From contig NZ_SGXM01000004.1 of assembly GCF_004217045.1 (NCBI RefSeq), positions 124,001 to 188,000 of the forward strand: DNA of 64,000 nt. The letters are read 5' to 3'. A program made the position numbers and the translations under genes. Shown in pieces: positions 1 to 8,470 of this stretch (the stretch's first letter is position 1; each line of letters opens with the position of its first letter). The notes beneath the pieces are model-generated. The model made no database searches, was not told the origin of the DNA, and worked only from the letters and a program-made list of their open reading frames with translations. The DNA comes from Cupriavidus agavae. Its GTDB lineage: Bacteria; Pseudomonadota; Gammaproteobacteria; Burkholderiales; Burkholderiaceae.

Positions 1-380
1 ACGGCAAGTTCCCCGGCCAGATGGTCGTAACAGGTGCGCGCCTGCCGCAGAGCGGGCGGCGCGGTGCGCGACACCGGCACAGCCCGCATCCGCGGCGGCT
101 GGCTGGCCAGCGACGCCGTGGCCAGCGCCTCGATCGCCACCCCGATCTCCGGCGCGGCCAGCCGGTAGTACCGGTTACGCCCGCGAGTCTCCACCGCCAG
201 CAGACCCCCCTCCGACAACCGCGCCAGATGGCCACTCGTGGACGACGCCGACAGCCCGGCAATCAGCGCCAACTCCCCCGCCGGCCGCGCACTGCCATCC
301 ATCAAGGCCCACAACATGGCCGCCCGACCGGGGTCGGAAAGCAGTCCGGCTAGTTGGCTGATGCCTGGCGCGAATTCCAT
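1..380 (-). CDS. ArsR-family HTH transcriptional regulator (partial, runs off the left edge)
   Basis: The reading frame opens at an ATG ending at base 380 and stays open to base 1, so only about 126 N-terminal residues are visible. The protein begins MEFAPGISQLAGLLSDPGRA. This is followed by a winged-helix segment with a recognition-helix-like stretch (GLSASSTSGHLARLSEGGLL) and a wing (VETRGRNRYYRL), the usual order in ArsR/SmtB repressors. No ArsR-type metal-binding CxC is seen in the DNA-binding helix. It may therefore sense something other than a metal, or a domain past the edge may matter. It is transcribed leftward, away from the Mn-catalase gene. The family call is good; the ligand is unknown. 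Confidence 0.75.
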   Translation of the reverse strand, partial: MEFAPGISQLAGLLSDPGRAAMLWALMDGSARPAGELALIAGLSASSTSGHLARLSEGGLLAVETRGRNRYYRLAAPEIGVAIEALATASLASQPPRMRAVPVSRTAPPALRQARTCYDHLAGELA

Positions 381-456
381 GGTTCATTGGAGGGTGAAGT
401 GTGGGAGGAGTATAGACCGGGCGGCGGCGGGGGTGACACCCGAACGCCGCGCCAAA

Positions 457-486
457 GTGGAACCGCCCTCAAAGGGGCGGTTCCAC
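457..486 (-). terminator. Hairpin downstream of the Mn-catalase gene
   Basis: A perfect 12-bp inverted repeat (GTGGAACCGCCC / GGGCGGTTCCAC) has a 6-base loop and lies about 27 bp past the catalase stop codon. On the minus strand it is followed only by a short TTT, so it is a terminator-like hairpin without a long U tract. Confidence 0.55.
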
Positions 487-512
487 CGTGGCGAAGATAG
501 ACTGCAGTCTGT

Positions 513-1421
513 TCACGCCTTGTCGGCAACCGGTGTGCCCACCCCGTCCGGATCGTTTTCGGCGCTGCCCAGGTCGACGCCGGTCACGGGATCACTCTCG
601 ACATCGGATTGCCCGCGCAATGCGAAGGCCTCGACGGTTTCTTCCTGCTCGGCGGGCAACGTCACGGTGGCGGTGCCGTCCCCACCGTCAACAGCGGGGG
701 GCGGATCTTCAACGAAAGCGAACGTGGTGTCGGCATTCCAGGGCCCGCGCAATGCCTCCTCGCCCTGCGACATCTTGAAGTACACGCTTGCAAATTTGGG
801 ATCCACCGGTGCCTTTCCGGGAGGGAAGTTGGGGTTGATGGAGTACAGCGCCTTCTCGAACGACTTCTGGTGCGACACCTCGCGCGTCATCAGGAAGCCC
901 AGGGCCTCGCGCACGTCCGGATCATCTGTCACGTTCATCAGGCGCTCGTAGACGATCTTGGCGCGCGCCTCGGCCGCGATGTTGGAGCGCAGATCGGCAG
1001 TCGGCTCGCCGATGGAATCGACATAGGCCGCCGTCCACGGTACGCCAGCGGAGTTCACGAGTGCCGGACCGCCTCCGTACAGGATCTGCGTCACGTGGCT
1101 GTCGTTCCCGGCGCCCTGCAGCGAACGATAGAGATCCGCTTCTGCCTGGACGCCCTCGGCCAGGTCGCCCTTGGCGCCGCGATTGAGCATGGCGATCAAT
1201 GACCCGATCACTTCAAGGTGGCTGAGTTCTTCCGTGGCGATGTCGAGCAGCATGTCCTTGCGGCCGGGATCTTCCTCCGCGATTGCCTGAGTGAAGTATC
1301 GGCACGCTGCCGCAAGCTCGCCTTGCGGTCCACCAAATTGTTCGAGCAGCAGGTTGGCGAGACCTGGATTCGGCGCAGCCACCCGCACCGTGTATTGCAG
1401 ACGCTTGTTGTGGACGAACAT
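513..1421 (-). CDS. Manganese (non-heme) catalase
   Basis: 302 aa. It decomposes hydrogen peroxide with a dinuclear Mn centre in a four-helix bundle. The expected ligand set is visible: Glu35 in GELAAACRYF, Glu64/65 and His68 in TEELSHLE, Glu151 in AEARAKIVYERL and His184 in REVSHQKSF. The spacing matches the characterised Lactobacillus plantarum enzyme (E35, E66, H69, E148, H181). The start is an ATG followed by FVHNKRLQY, the usual family N-terminus. The C-terminal 60 residues are acidic, low-complexity and Pro/Asp-rich, as in many proteobacterial members. The gene is monocistronic, divergent from the FUSC gene with a 273-bp gap, and followed by a hairpin at 457-486. No OxyR-type site was recognised. 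Confidence 0.93.
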   Translation of the reverse strand: MFVHNKRLQYTVRVAAPNPGLANLLLEQFGGPQGELAAACRYFTQAIAEEDPGRKDMLLDIATEELSHLEVIGSLIAMLNRGAKGDLAEGVQAEADLYRSLQGAGNDSHVTQILYGGGPALVNSAGVPWTAAYVDSIGEPTADLRSNIAAEARAKIVYERLMNVTDDPDVREALGFLMTREVSHQKSFEKALYSINPNFPPGKAPVDPKFASVYFKMSQGEEALRGPWNADTTFAFVEDPPPAVDGGDGTATVTLPAEQEETVEAFALRGQSDVESDPVTGVDLGSAENDPDGVGTPVADKA

Positions 1422-1694
1422 GACTTACCCTCCGGAAATTGGATAGTGGATATGTCCTTGGGGACATCGGCGGGGTTTGCAATCGCCATGCCACGTGATG
1501 CGAACAGGAGCGTCGCGCGGTGCACGCCTGCCATAGGCGCGGGAACGCAGCAAAGCTGCAAAGCCTCCTCGCGCGAATTGCAAATGCGCGGCCAGGGCCA
1601 GCCGGTGTTCACGCGTTCCGCTCGCGCCGGGACGGGGATGACAACGTCGCCAGATGCACTAGGCTTCAATCCACTCACCGAAGTGGAGCGTGCC

Positions 1695-3740
1695 ATGCGC
1701 CTGATGGGCAAGCTGGTATCCCTGGTCAACCGGCGGGCGCTGCGGGCCGAAGGGCATGTGTTCGCGGTCACGCCGGAGCGCATTGCCATTGCCGAAGGCC
1801 TTCAGGCGCTGGTGGCGATGGCGCCGATGCTGTGCGCGGCCGTGCTGCTGGGCCGCCCCGAGATGGCGTTCGGTGCCGTGGCGGCCTTCTGGACATGCCT
1901 GTCCGATCCACAGGGTCCGACAGCCGGTCGCCTCAGGGCGATGGGCCTGTTCATCGCACTCGGCGTGGTCGTCCTGCCGATCGCCGCGTATGCCGCGCAT
2001 TTTGGATTCGTGCCGAGCGTAGCGGCGCTGCTCGTTCTGGTGTTTCTCTGCGGCCTGACACGCTCCTACGGACCCGTGCTCGGCCCGATGCCGGCACAGG
2101 CGGGGCTGATCGCCTCGCTGGCGGTCGTCATCGGCATGGCATCGCCGGCGCCGCTGCCGGGTGCGCTGCTGCAGGCCGGGTATTTTCTGCTCGGTTCGCT
2201 GTGGACCGTGCTGTTCTGCGTGGTCCTGTGGCCCGTGCCGTTCTCGCAAGGCGCCTGCCTGACGCTGGCGTCGGTGTTCGGCAGGCTGGCCGACATGGCC
2301 GGTGTCCTCCGGGATCTCGATCCTCGCCCCGGCCATGACGAACCGGGATGGCTTGACTTCGATACGGTCTACCGGCGCGGCGTGCGCCTGTCGATCGAGC
2401 GCGGCAGGGCGCTCGCGGCGCATGACCTGCGGACGGGGGCCATCCTCGGCCCGGGCGTTGATGCTGCCGGCAGGGTGCTTTCGGCGCTGATCGCCATCGG
2501 GCATTTCCGCCGGCAGTCCGGCGTGGCAATCGATCCGGCAGCGCAGTCGTTGCTCGACGCGTTGCAGCGGCTGCTGAGCGATGTGGCCGTGCAGGCGGAA
2601 GGCGGGTCACCCTTTGCGCCGGCGCTGGCCGTGCAGGTGGAGACGCTGCGGCAGCGCCTGGGCAGGCGTAACGATACGATGGCGCGCGCCGTGTCGTTCG
2701 CGGCAACGGCCGTCGGCCGCGTGGCGCGGCGGGAGCCGCGGCCAGCGCCGGCCGTTCCGCCTGCGGGGCCCCGGTTGTGGTTCTTTGGTGCTGACCCGAT
2801 GGTGCGGCGCCACGCGCTCCGGGTTGCGGTGGCGTGCGGGCTCGCCTATGTGCTTGGCACGCTGCTCAGCGTCACCTTCGCCTACTGGGCGGCGATAGCC
2901 GCGATCGTGGTGACCCAGCCGCTTTCCGCCAACACGTGGCTGCGCATCGTGGAGCGCGCGCTCGGGACGATGGTGGGTGGCACGATGGCGGCGGTGCTGC
3001 TCGCATTGCTGTCCACGCCGGGCGCCATGGTCATGGCCATCCTGCCGCTGGCCGCCATCACCGTGTCGCTGCGGCTCGTGAATTATGGGCTGTTCGTGAT
3101 CTTCCTGACGCCGATGTTCATGCTGCTGACCGACTTCATCCGACCGACCGGCGGATTGATCGTGGCGCGCCTGGCGAACGAGTTGCTCGGCGCCCTGGTT
3201 GGGGTTGCCGCAAGTTTCCTGTTCTGGCCCGAGAAGGAACGGGACGCGCTGCACGCCGCCATCCGCACCGCGATCTCGGCCAACATGGCATTCGCGTCGG
3301 CCGTCCTGCGCCTGAATTGCGATGACACCGAGACGCTCGACCAGATCCAGCGCGACGCCGGGCTCGCCAGCGTCCGGCTGGAAGTGGCGCGTGAGCGGAT
3401 GTTGCTGGAGGGCTACTGGCGGTCGGACCAGCTCGGGCGGTTGCAGCCGGTCCTCGTCGCGCTGCGCTCGGTCTGCGGCGCGGCGGCCGTGGTCGAGGTG
3501 CTGCGCAGCGGCATGCCGGGCGAGGCCGACCGTCAGCGCGCGGCGCAATACGACGCGTTGACCGCCAGCCTGCTGGCGATGCTCGATGCCGGCGAGGTGG
3601 CGAGGCAGCCGGTCGAGGCCGCGTCACTGCCGGCCGGCGCATCGGCAGACGAACTCGACCTCGCGCTCCGGCACCTGACGGCGACGATGGCGACGTTTAC
3701 TGCCGCCGCGGCGCCGGCCCGGCGGCGCAGCCTTGCCTGA
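1695..3740 (+). CDS. FUSC-family inner-membrane transporter-like protein
   Basis: 681 aa from the ATG at 1695. The frame is open upstream to 1218, but that part overlaps the catalase gene antisense and carries no domain; a GGAG lies about 7 bp before 1695. The architecture is that of FUSC/YccS-like proteins: an N-terminal block of hydrophobic segments (about residues 35-190), a soluble middle, and a second membrane block (about 365-500) beginning ALRVAVACGLAYVLG and containing YWAAIAAIVVTQPL. A C-terminal cytoplasmic helical region follows. Relatives include aromatic-acid efflux components (AaeB) and fusaric acid resistance proteins, but no partner membrane-fusion gene lies next to it here. 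The substrate is unknown. It is convergent with the DJ-1 gene. Confidence 0.8.
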   Translation: MRLMGKLVSLVNRRALRAEGHVFAVTPERIAIAEGLQALVAMAPMLCAAVLLGRPEMAFGAVAAFWTCLSDPQGPTAGRLRAMGLFIALGVVVLPIAAYAAHFGFVPSVAALLVLVFLCGLTRSYGPVLGPMPAQAGLIASLAVVIGMASPAPLPGALLQAGYFLLGSLWTVLFCVVLWPVPFSQGACLTLASVFGRLADMAGVLRDLDPRPGHDEPGWLDFDTVYRRGVRLSIERGRALAAHDLRTGAILGPGVDAAGRVLSALIAIGHFRRQSGVAIDPAAQSLLDALQRLLSDVAVQAEGGSPFAPALAVQVETLRQRLGRRNDTMARAVSFAATAVGRVARREPRPAPAVPPAGPRLWFFGADPMVRRHALRVAVACGLAYVLGTLLSVTFAYWAAIAAIVVTQPLSANTWLRIVERALGTMVGGTMAAVLLALLSTPGAMVMAILPLAAITVSLRLVNYGLFVIFLTPMFMLLTDFIRPTGGLIVARLANELLGALVGVAASFLFWPEKERDALHAAIRTAISANMAFASAVLRLNCDDTETLDQIQRDAGLASVRLEVARERMLLEGYWRSDQLGRLQPVLVALRSVCGAAAVVEVLRSGMPGEADRQRAAQYDALTASLLAMLDAGEVARQPVEAASLPAGASADELDLALRHLTATMATFTAAAAPARRRSLA

Positions 3741-3764
3741 ACGCGTGTCGCGCCGACGCTGCCG

Positions 3765-4442
3765 TCAGCCTGCCTCCCGGAGTGCCGCCACGATCGCCTT
3801 GCCGACCGCCGCACCCGAGGCCGGATTCTGCCCAGTGATCAACCGGCCGTCGACCACGAGCTTCTCCTGCCATGGGGGCGCCGACGAGAAATCGGCGCCT
3901 TCCTCGCGCAGCGCATCCTCAAGCATGAACGGAACATCTTCCCTGGCGTAGCCGTTCTCCTCGTCGTTCGAGAATCCGGTCATGCGCTTGCCCCTGACCA
4001 GTGGCGCGCCGTCATCGAGCCTGACCCCCACGAGTGCCACGGGGCCATGGCAGACCGCGGCCACGATCTTGCCGCCGTTCCATGCCCGCAGCACCGCCTG
4101 CTTCACGTCGGGATCCTTCGCGATATCGACCATCGGCCCGAGGCCGCCGGGAAAGAAGATCGCGTCATAGTCGAGCACGTCGACCTCCGACAGCTTGCGG
4201 CTGTGCGCCATCCGGCGGATCGCCACGCTCTTGCTGAAGGCCACCTGCGTCGGATCTTTCTCGTCGTAGCCGTCGAACGGCGGATTGCCGCCCTTGGGCG
4301 ATGCGTACTCGATGGCGATGCCGGCCTCGTCGAGCACCTCGTACGGATGCGCGACCTCGGGATAGAAGTAGCCGGTGCGTCGCTTGTTCGGCCCGATCTC
4401 GGCGGCATTGGTCAGAATGAACAGCACGTGCTTCACGGTCAT
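3765..4442 (-). CDS. DJ-1/PfpI (class I glutamine amidotransferase-like) protein
   Basis: 225 aa. The nucleophile elbow AAVCHGP (Cys131, His132) and an upstream acidic residue in YFYPEVAHP (Glu29) match the Hsp31/glyoxalase III-like branch of the DJ-1 superfamily. That branch hydrates methylglyoxal or acts as a deglycase/chaperone. The length of about 225 aa and the N-terminal cap segment GPNKRRTGYFYPE also fit that branch. It is transcribed leftward, with the gene for the DPYTDG-repeat protein just upstream (25-bp gap), so the two may be cotranscribed. A role in carbonyl or oxidative stress is inferred from family membership only. Confidence 0.85.
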   Translation of the reverse strand: MTVKHVLFILTNAAEIGPNKRRTGYFYPEVAHPYEVLDEAGIAIEYASPKGGNPPFDGYDEKDPTQVAFSKSVAIRRMAHSRKLSEVDVLDYDAIFFPGGLGPMVDIAKDPDVKQAVLRAWNGGKIVAAVCHGPVALVGVRLDDGAPLVRGKRMTGFSNDEENGYAREDVPFMLEDALREEGADFSSAPPWQEKLVVDGRLITGQNPASGAAVGKAIVAALREAG

Positions 4443-4467
4443 CGTGGGCTCCCCTGATGGTCGGTGG

Positions 4468-4803
4468 CTAAGGCTTGCGGGCCCCGTCCGTGTACGGATC
4501 GCGCGGTTCGGTGCGGCCGCCGTCGAAGTACGGATTGCGTGGACGGTTCACCCGGCCGCCCTCGGCGTTCTGCGGCGGCGCCAGGTCGGTCCGGGTGGTC
4601 GACTGCCGCGCGCCATCGGTGTACGAGTCGAACTTGCCTGACTTCGCGCCGTCCGTATAAGGATCGCGTGCGCCGCTCCGGGCGCCCTGGGTGTAGGGAT
4701 CGCGCTGGCCAGGCTGCACCTTCTGGTCCTGTGCCTGCGCCGCCGGCACCAGCAGCCAGCACCCCAGGCCCGCGAACAGCCAATGTTTCAGACGGTACGT
4801 CAT
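4468..4803 (-). CDS. Small secreted protein with DPYTDG-type repeats
   Basis: 111 aa from the ATG at 4803, which has a strong AGGAGG Shine-Dalgarno 5 bp upstream; the longer open frame to 4881 has no such site. A signal peptide (MTYRLKHWLFAGLGCWLLVP, cleavage near AQA-QD) precedes a low-complexity mature part. That part is built from five degenerate copies of R-D-P-Y-T-D-G-A-R/K-x: RDPYTQGARSG, RDPYTDGAKSG, FDSYTDGARQS, RNPYFDGGRTE and RDPYTDGARKP. I recognise no catalytic domain. It is probably a periplasmic protein of unknown function, possibly intrinsically disordered. It lies directly upstream of the DJ-1-like gene. Confidence 0.75.
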   Translation of the reverse strand: MTYRLKHWLFAGLGCWLLVPAAQAQDQKVQPGQRDPYTQGARSGARDPYTDGAKSGKFDSYTDGARQSTTRTDLAPPQNAEGGRVNRPRNPYFDGGRTEPRDPYTDGARKP

Positions 4804-5143
4804 GACTTCCTCCTGCGGTTGCGAGACGCACGGGCGAACCGTGCGCGAGTGTGCCGAAGCCGCCGCCATCCAGCGCGGCAAGGGCGTTCGATAACGGTAA
4901 CTGCGGCGACAGACATTGAAGGATAGTCGGCGTGTCCGGCAAGGCCACCCCTGCGCACCGGTTTTTTGTAGCGACTGACGATTTCCCCGTCATGCGGCCC
5001 CGCCAGATGTCCTGCCCCGGCGCCTTGCGCTGCGTCCGTCCATGGGTTAACACAAGCTTTGACAGCTTCTCAGGCCCGCCAGCGGCTCGACCGCCGTTTG
5101 CGCGGCATACCCGGCCGACACGCAACCGGCACTGGAGCCCTCG
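4804..5143. promoter_or_regulatory. Divergent intergenic region (340 bp)
   Basis: This region separates the leftward DPYTDG-repeat gene from the rightward flavoprotein gene and so should hold both promoters. A TTTGACA-like hexamer is present near 5059-5065, but no matching -10 was found. I see no repeat, RNA gene or other ORF with support in it. Confidence 0.35.
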
Positions 5144-6856
5144 ATGACAAGCGACGCCCCCAGCACAATGACCTCGCGCCGCGAGCAGATGTATCCGCGC
5201 ATCACCGAAGCGGAGATCGACCGCATGGTGCGGTTTGGCACGCCGCAGACCTACGAGACCGGCGTCCACCTGCAGACCACCGGTGTGCGTACGCCGGGCA
5301 TGTTCCTGATCCTGAACGGCGTCGTGGCGATCATCCAGCGCGACGGCATGGGCAATACGCGGCCGATCGTCCAGTTCGGACGCGGCGACTTTGCCGCCGA
5401 GCTGGGGGCAATGTCGGGCAAGCCGTCGCTCGTCGACGCCGTGGCCATCGGACGCGTGGAAGCGCTGCTGATCGCGCCGCGCCAGTTGCGGGCGCTGATC
5501 GTGGCGGAAGCCGATCTCGGCGAGCGGCTGATCCGCGCGCTGATCCTGCGGCGCGTATCGCTGATCGAGTGGGCGGCCAGCGGGCCGGTGCTGATTGGCC
5601 GCCCGGGATCGGCCAACCTGCTGCGCCTGGAAGGCTTCCTGCGCAGCAACGGTGAGCCGTACCGGGTGCTCGACGCCCAGGTGGACGCCGGCGCGGCGGC
5701 CCTGATCGCCGAGTACGGCGCGGCGCCCGGCGAGGCCGTGGCCGTGTGTCCGGACGGTTCGGTGCTGGTCAATCCGAGCGAAGCGGCGCTGGCGCGCTGC
5801 ATGGGCATGGTGGATACCGAGGAGCGCCACGAGATCTTCGACGTGGCCGTGATCGGCGCGGGGCCGGCGGGTCTGGCGACGGCGGTCTACGCGGCATCCG
5901 AGGGGCTGCACGTCGTGGTGCTCGACCGGCGCGCCTATGGCGGGCAGGCCGGCGCGAGTGCGCGGATCGAGAACTATCTGGGCTTCCCGACCGGCATCTC
6001 GGGCGCTGCGCTGACCGGCCGCGCACACGTCCAGGCCGAGAAGTTCGGGGCTGAAATCCTGATCCCGGCCGAAGTCCAGCGGCTGGACTGCTCGCGTACC
6101 GCAGCGGACGGGGCGGTACGGCTGCAACTGACCGATGGGCGCTGGCTGCGCGCACGCAGCATCGTGATCGCCAGCGGCGCGCGCTACCGCCGGCCGGCAG
6201 TGCCCACCCTGTCCGACTACGAGGGGCGCGGCGTCTGGTACTGGGCTTCGGCGATCGAGGCGCGCCAATGCGCCGAGGCGGAAGTGGCGCTGGTGGGGGG
6301 CGGCAATTCGGCGGGGCAGGCCGCCGTGTTCCTTTCGCAGCATGCGTCGCGCGTGCATGTGCTGGTGCGTGGACCCGGGCTTGCGGCCAGCATGTCGCGC
6401 TACCTGATCGACCGGATTGCCGCCGCGCGCAATATCGAGGTACGGCCCTACACCGAGATCGTCACCCTGCACCGCGGTGACTGCAATGGGCTTGTGGGCG
6501 TGACGTGGCAGGACCGCCGGTCCGGCGAGACGGAGACAAAGCCGCTGCGCAATATCTTCCTGTTCGTGGGCGCCGATCCCGAGACGCAGTGGCTGGGCGA
6601 TTGCGGCGTGACCACCGATCGCTCCGGATTCGTGCTCACGGGGCCGCGTGCCGAGGTGCCGGGCAGCGAGCGCGAGCCCGGCGCGCTGGAAACCTGCGTG
6701 CCCGGCGTCTACGCGGTGGGCGATGTCCGGTCGGGGTCGATCAAGCGCGTTGGCGGGGCCATCGGCGAGGGCGCCGCCGTCGTCGCGCAGATTCACCAGT
6801 ACCTCGCCCTGGACAGCCTGCCGGCCGATGGCGTCGCGGCGGCGGCGGTGCGCTGA
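5144..6856 (+). CDS. Cyclic-nucleotide-binding domain fused to thioredoxin-reductase-like FAD oxidoreductase
   Basis: 570 aa; ATG preceded by GGAG. Three parts are visible. Residues about 20-130 resemble a cNMP-binding (CRP-like) domain. Residues 148-225 look like a glutaredoxin/thioredoxin-fold spacer (VLIGRPGSANLLRLEGFL). From 233 a pyridine-nucleotide-disulfide-reductase-like flavoprotein follows, with the FAD motif GAGPAG at 238-243, a second Rossmann motif VGGGNSAGQAA near 345 and a C-terminal FAD motif YAVGDVRSGSIKRVGGA. The redox CxxC of thioredoxin reductase is missing, as is any CxxC in the spacer. It is therefore unlikely to be a classical TrxR and may be an NAD(P)H oxidase or a sensor-controlled reductase. 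An aldo-keto reductase gene follows at 137 bp. Confidence 0.8.
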   Translation: MTSDAPSTMTSRREQMYPRITEAEIDRMVRFGTPQTYETGVHLQTTGVRTPGMFLILNGVVAIIQRDGMGNTRPIVQFGRGDFAAELGAMSGKPSLVDAVAIGRVEALLIAPRQLRALIVAEADLGERLIRALILRRVSLIEWAASGPVLIGRPGSANLLRLEGFLRSNGEPYRVLDAQVDAGAAALIAEYGAAPGEAVAVCPDGSVLVNPSEAALARCMGMVDTEERHEIFDVAVIGAGPAGLATAVYAASEGLHVVVLDRRAYGGQAGASARIENYLGFPTGISGAALTGRAHVQAEKFGAEILIPAEVQRLDCSRTAADGAVRLQLTDGRWLRARSIVIASGARYRRPAVPTLSDYEGRGVWYWASAIEARQCAEAEVALVGGGNSAGQAAVFLSQHASRVHVLVRGPGLAASMSRYLIDRIAAARNIEVRPYTEIVTLHRGDCNGLVGVTWQDRRSGETETKPLRNIFLFVGADPETQWLGDCGVTTDRSGFVLTGPRAEVPGSEREPGALETCVPGVYAVGDVRSGSIKRVGGAIGEGAAVVAQIHQYLALDSLPADGVAAAAVR

Positions 6857-6993
6857 AGTCCGGGGAATCGTTGCGCCGAGCCTCGCCAAGCGGCACGCCA
6901 CCGCCTAAGCTTCATCCGTTGCGAAACCTGAACCGGCCCGCCGTGCTCGGCTCTTTCCGAGCGGGTCACCACCGATGACGAACGGAGAAGCGC

Positions 6994-8004
6994 ATGACGA
7001 TACGCAGCAGCCTGCCGAATGGACCGTTGGGATTTGGCACCGCGCCGCTTGGCAACATGTTCCGCGAGATTCCCGATGCCGAAGCCGAGGCCACCGTCGA
7101 CGCCGCCTGGGAGCTTGGCACGCGCTTTTTCGATACGGCGCCCTTCTATGGTGCGGGGCTTTCGGAAATCCGGCTTGGCAAGGTGCTGCGCAAGCATCCG
7201 CGCGGCGAGTACGTCGTCAGTTCCAAGGTCGGCCGGCTGGTGCTCGATGAAGTGGAAACCGACACCCGGGACTTCGGCGAGAAGACCGGCCTGTTCGCGC
7301 ACGGACGGCCGAACCGCGTGGTCTATGACTACACCGCCGAAGGGACGATGCGTTCCATCGGGGACAGTATCGAGCGGATGGGCATCGGGCATCTGGACTA
7401 TGTCTGGGTGCACGACATCGCCCGGGATTTCCACGGCGACGGCTGGCTCGAACAGTTCGAGATCGCCCGCAAGGGTGCCTTCCGTACGCTGGCGCGGCTT
7501 CAGGAGGAGGGCGCCATCAAGGCGTGGGGCGTGGGGGTGAACCGCGTGGAAGCTTGCGAACTGGCGCTGGAACAGGAGCCGCGTCCCACCGCCATGCTGC
7601 TGGCGGGACGCTACACCCTGCTCGACCATGCCGAGGCCCTGCAGCGCCTGATGCCGGCGGCGGCCGCGCTGGGCGTGGAGGTGGTGGTCGGCGGCCCCTA
7701 CAGTTCGGGCATTCTGGCGGGCGGCACGCATTTCGAGTACGGCAAGGCGCCGCCCGAGGTGGTGGCCCGCGTGGAGCGCATCAAGGCGCTCGCGGCGCGC
7801 TTCGGTATTCCGATCAAGGCCGCGGCGCTGCAGTTCTCGCTCGCCCATCCGGCCAGCGCGGCCGTGATTCCCGGCGCCAGCAAGCCGGACCGGATTCGCG
7901 AGGATCACGCCGCGCTGGCGGTGTCGATACCCGACGATTTCTGGCATGCGCTGCGTGCGGAGAATCTGGTATCGCCGGACGCGCCGCTACCCATCGATCG
8001 TTGA
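6994..8004 (+). CDS. Aldo/keto reductase, D-threo-aldose (L-fucose) dehydrogenase-like
   Basis: 336 aa; ATG with GGAGAAG 6 bp upstream. A TIM-barrel NAD(P)-dependent oxidoreductase. The catalytic region FFDTAPFYGAGLSEIRLGKVL supplies the Asp/Tyr, VVSSKVGRL the Lys and WVHDIARD the His of the AKR tetrad. The C-terminal cofactor-binding segment is VIPGASKPDRIRED. The overall layout (PLGFGTAPLGNMFREI start, about 330 aa) fits D-threo-aldose 1-dehydrogenase/pyridoxal 4-dehydrogenase-like AKRs. The physiological substrate cannot be read from the context. The broken alpha/beta-hydrolase gene begins 29 bp downstream and probably once shared its transcript. Confidence 0.88.
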   Translation: MTIRSSLPNGPLGFGTAPLGNMFREIPDAEAEATVDAAWELGTRFFDTAPFYGAGLSEIRLGKVLRKHPRGEYVVSSKVGRLVLDEVETDTRDFGEKTGLFAHGRPNRVVYDYTAEGTMRSIGDSIERMGIGHLDYVWVHDIARDFHGDGWLEQFEIARKGAFRTLARLQEEGAIKAWGVGVNRVEACELALEQEPRPTAMLLAGRYTLLDHAEALQRLMPAAAALGVEVVVGGPYSSGILAGGTHFEYGKAPPEVVARVERIKALAARFGIPIKAAALQFSLAHPASAAVIPGASKPDRIREDHAALAVSIPDDFWHALRAENLVSPDAPLPIDR

Positions 8005-8032
8005 GATCCGCACGGCAGGTACGGGAGAAATC

Positions 8033-8248
8033 ATGTCCAGACACCTCTTCTGGTGGCGCGCGCTGTGGGCGGTGGCGCTGACTGCCTTCGCAAGCGTGGC
8101 CGCGGCGCAGCAGGCGCCGGCAAAGACCGTGGTGCTGGTGCATGGCGCGTTCGCAGATGGCTCGTCATGGCAGAAGGTGATACCGGCTGTGGGGGCTGGC
8201 GACCGACAAAAAAAATCCCGGCATTGCCGGGATTTTTTCAAAGCGTAA
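8033..8248 (+). pseudogene. Truncated exported alpha/beta hydrolase
   Basis: The ATG at 8033 has GGAG a few bases upstream. It encodes a signal peptide (MSRHLFWWRALWAVALTAFA ending AAAQQ) followed by the start of an alpha/beta-hydrolase fold with its oxyanion motif (TVVLVHGAFADGSSWQKVIP). After about 52 residues homology stops. The frame then runs through the A-rich flank and hairpin of the cold-shock terminator into a meaningless tail ending at 8248. Intact members are roughly 250-290 aa, so the nucleophile Ser and the rest of the triad are gone. It is best read as the 5' remnant of a gene whose 3' part was deleted, with the junction close to 8190-8205. Confidence 0.75.
8208..8238 (-). terminator. 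Rho-independent terminator of the cold-shock gene
   Basis: Stem TCCCGGC / GCCGGGA (8216-8222 and 8226-8232) with a 3-base loop, flanked by eight A and six T. It is therefore bidirectional, but it sits about 28 bp past the leftward csp stop codon. Confidence 0.9.
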
Positions 8249-8266
8249 AGCGGGTAAGGCTGGAAC

Positions 8267-8470
8267 TCAGATCGGCTCGATCTTGGTCGCGGCCGGGCCC
8301 TTTTGGCCAACGCCGGCGACGTAGCGGACCTTCTGGCCTTCCTGGAGCGACTTGAAGCCGTTGCCCTGGATTTCCGAGAAGTGGGCGAACAGGTCATTGC
8401 CGCCTGCGTCCGGGGTGATGAAGCCGAAGCCCTTGGCGTCGTTGAACCACTTGACAGTACCGGTTTCCAT
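8267..8470 (-). CDS. Cold-shock-domain protein (CspA family)
   Basis: 67 aa from [10 protein letters not shown]. The frame is open 32 codons further upstream, but that part is the leader. It is a single OB-fold with RNP1 (KGFGFI, residues 13-18) and RNP2 (DLFAHF, 27-32), standard for CspA-type nucleic-acid chaperones that bind ssDNA/RNA. Length and ends are canonical. The gene is monocistronic: a consensus promoter lies about 160 bp upstream and an intrinsic terminator follows. The long leader is typical of cold-shock mRNAs, suggesting post-transcriptional temperature control, but related Csp proteins can also be constitutive. Confidence 0.95.
   Translation of the reverse strand: METGTVKWFNDAKGFGFITPDAGGNDLFAHFSEIQGNGFKSLQEGQKVRYVAGVGQKGPAATKIEPI

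Noticed and set aside
4439..6901. 820-codon leftward open frame antisense to the cNMP/flavoprotein gene
   Set aside because: It has no domain, is rich in Arg/His/Gln as expected for a shadow frame in GC-rich DNA, and overlaps a well-supported gene.
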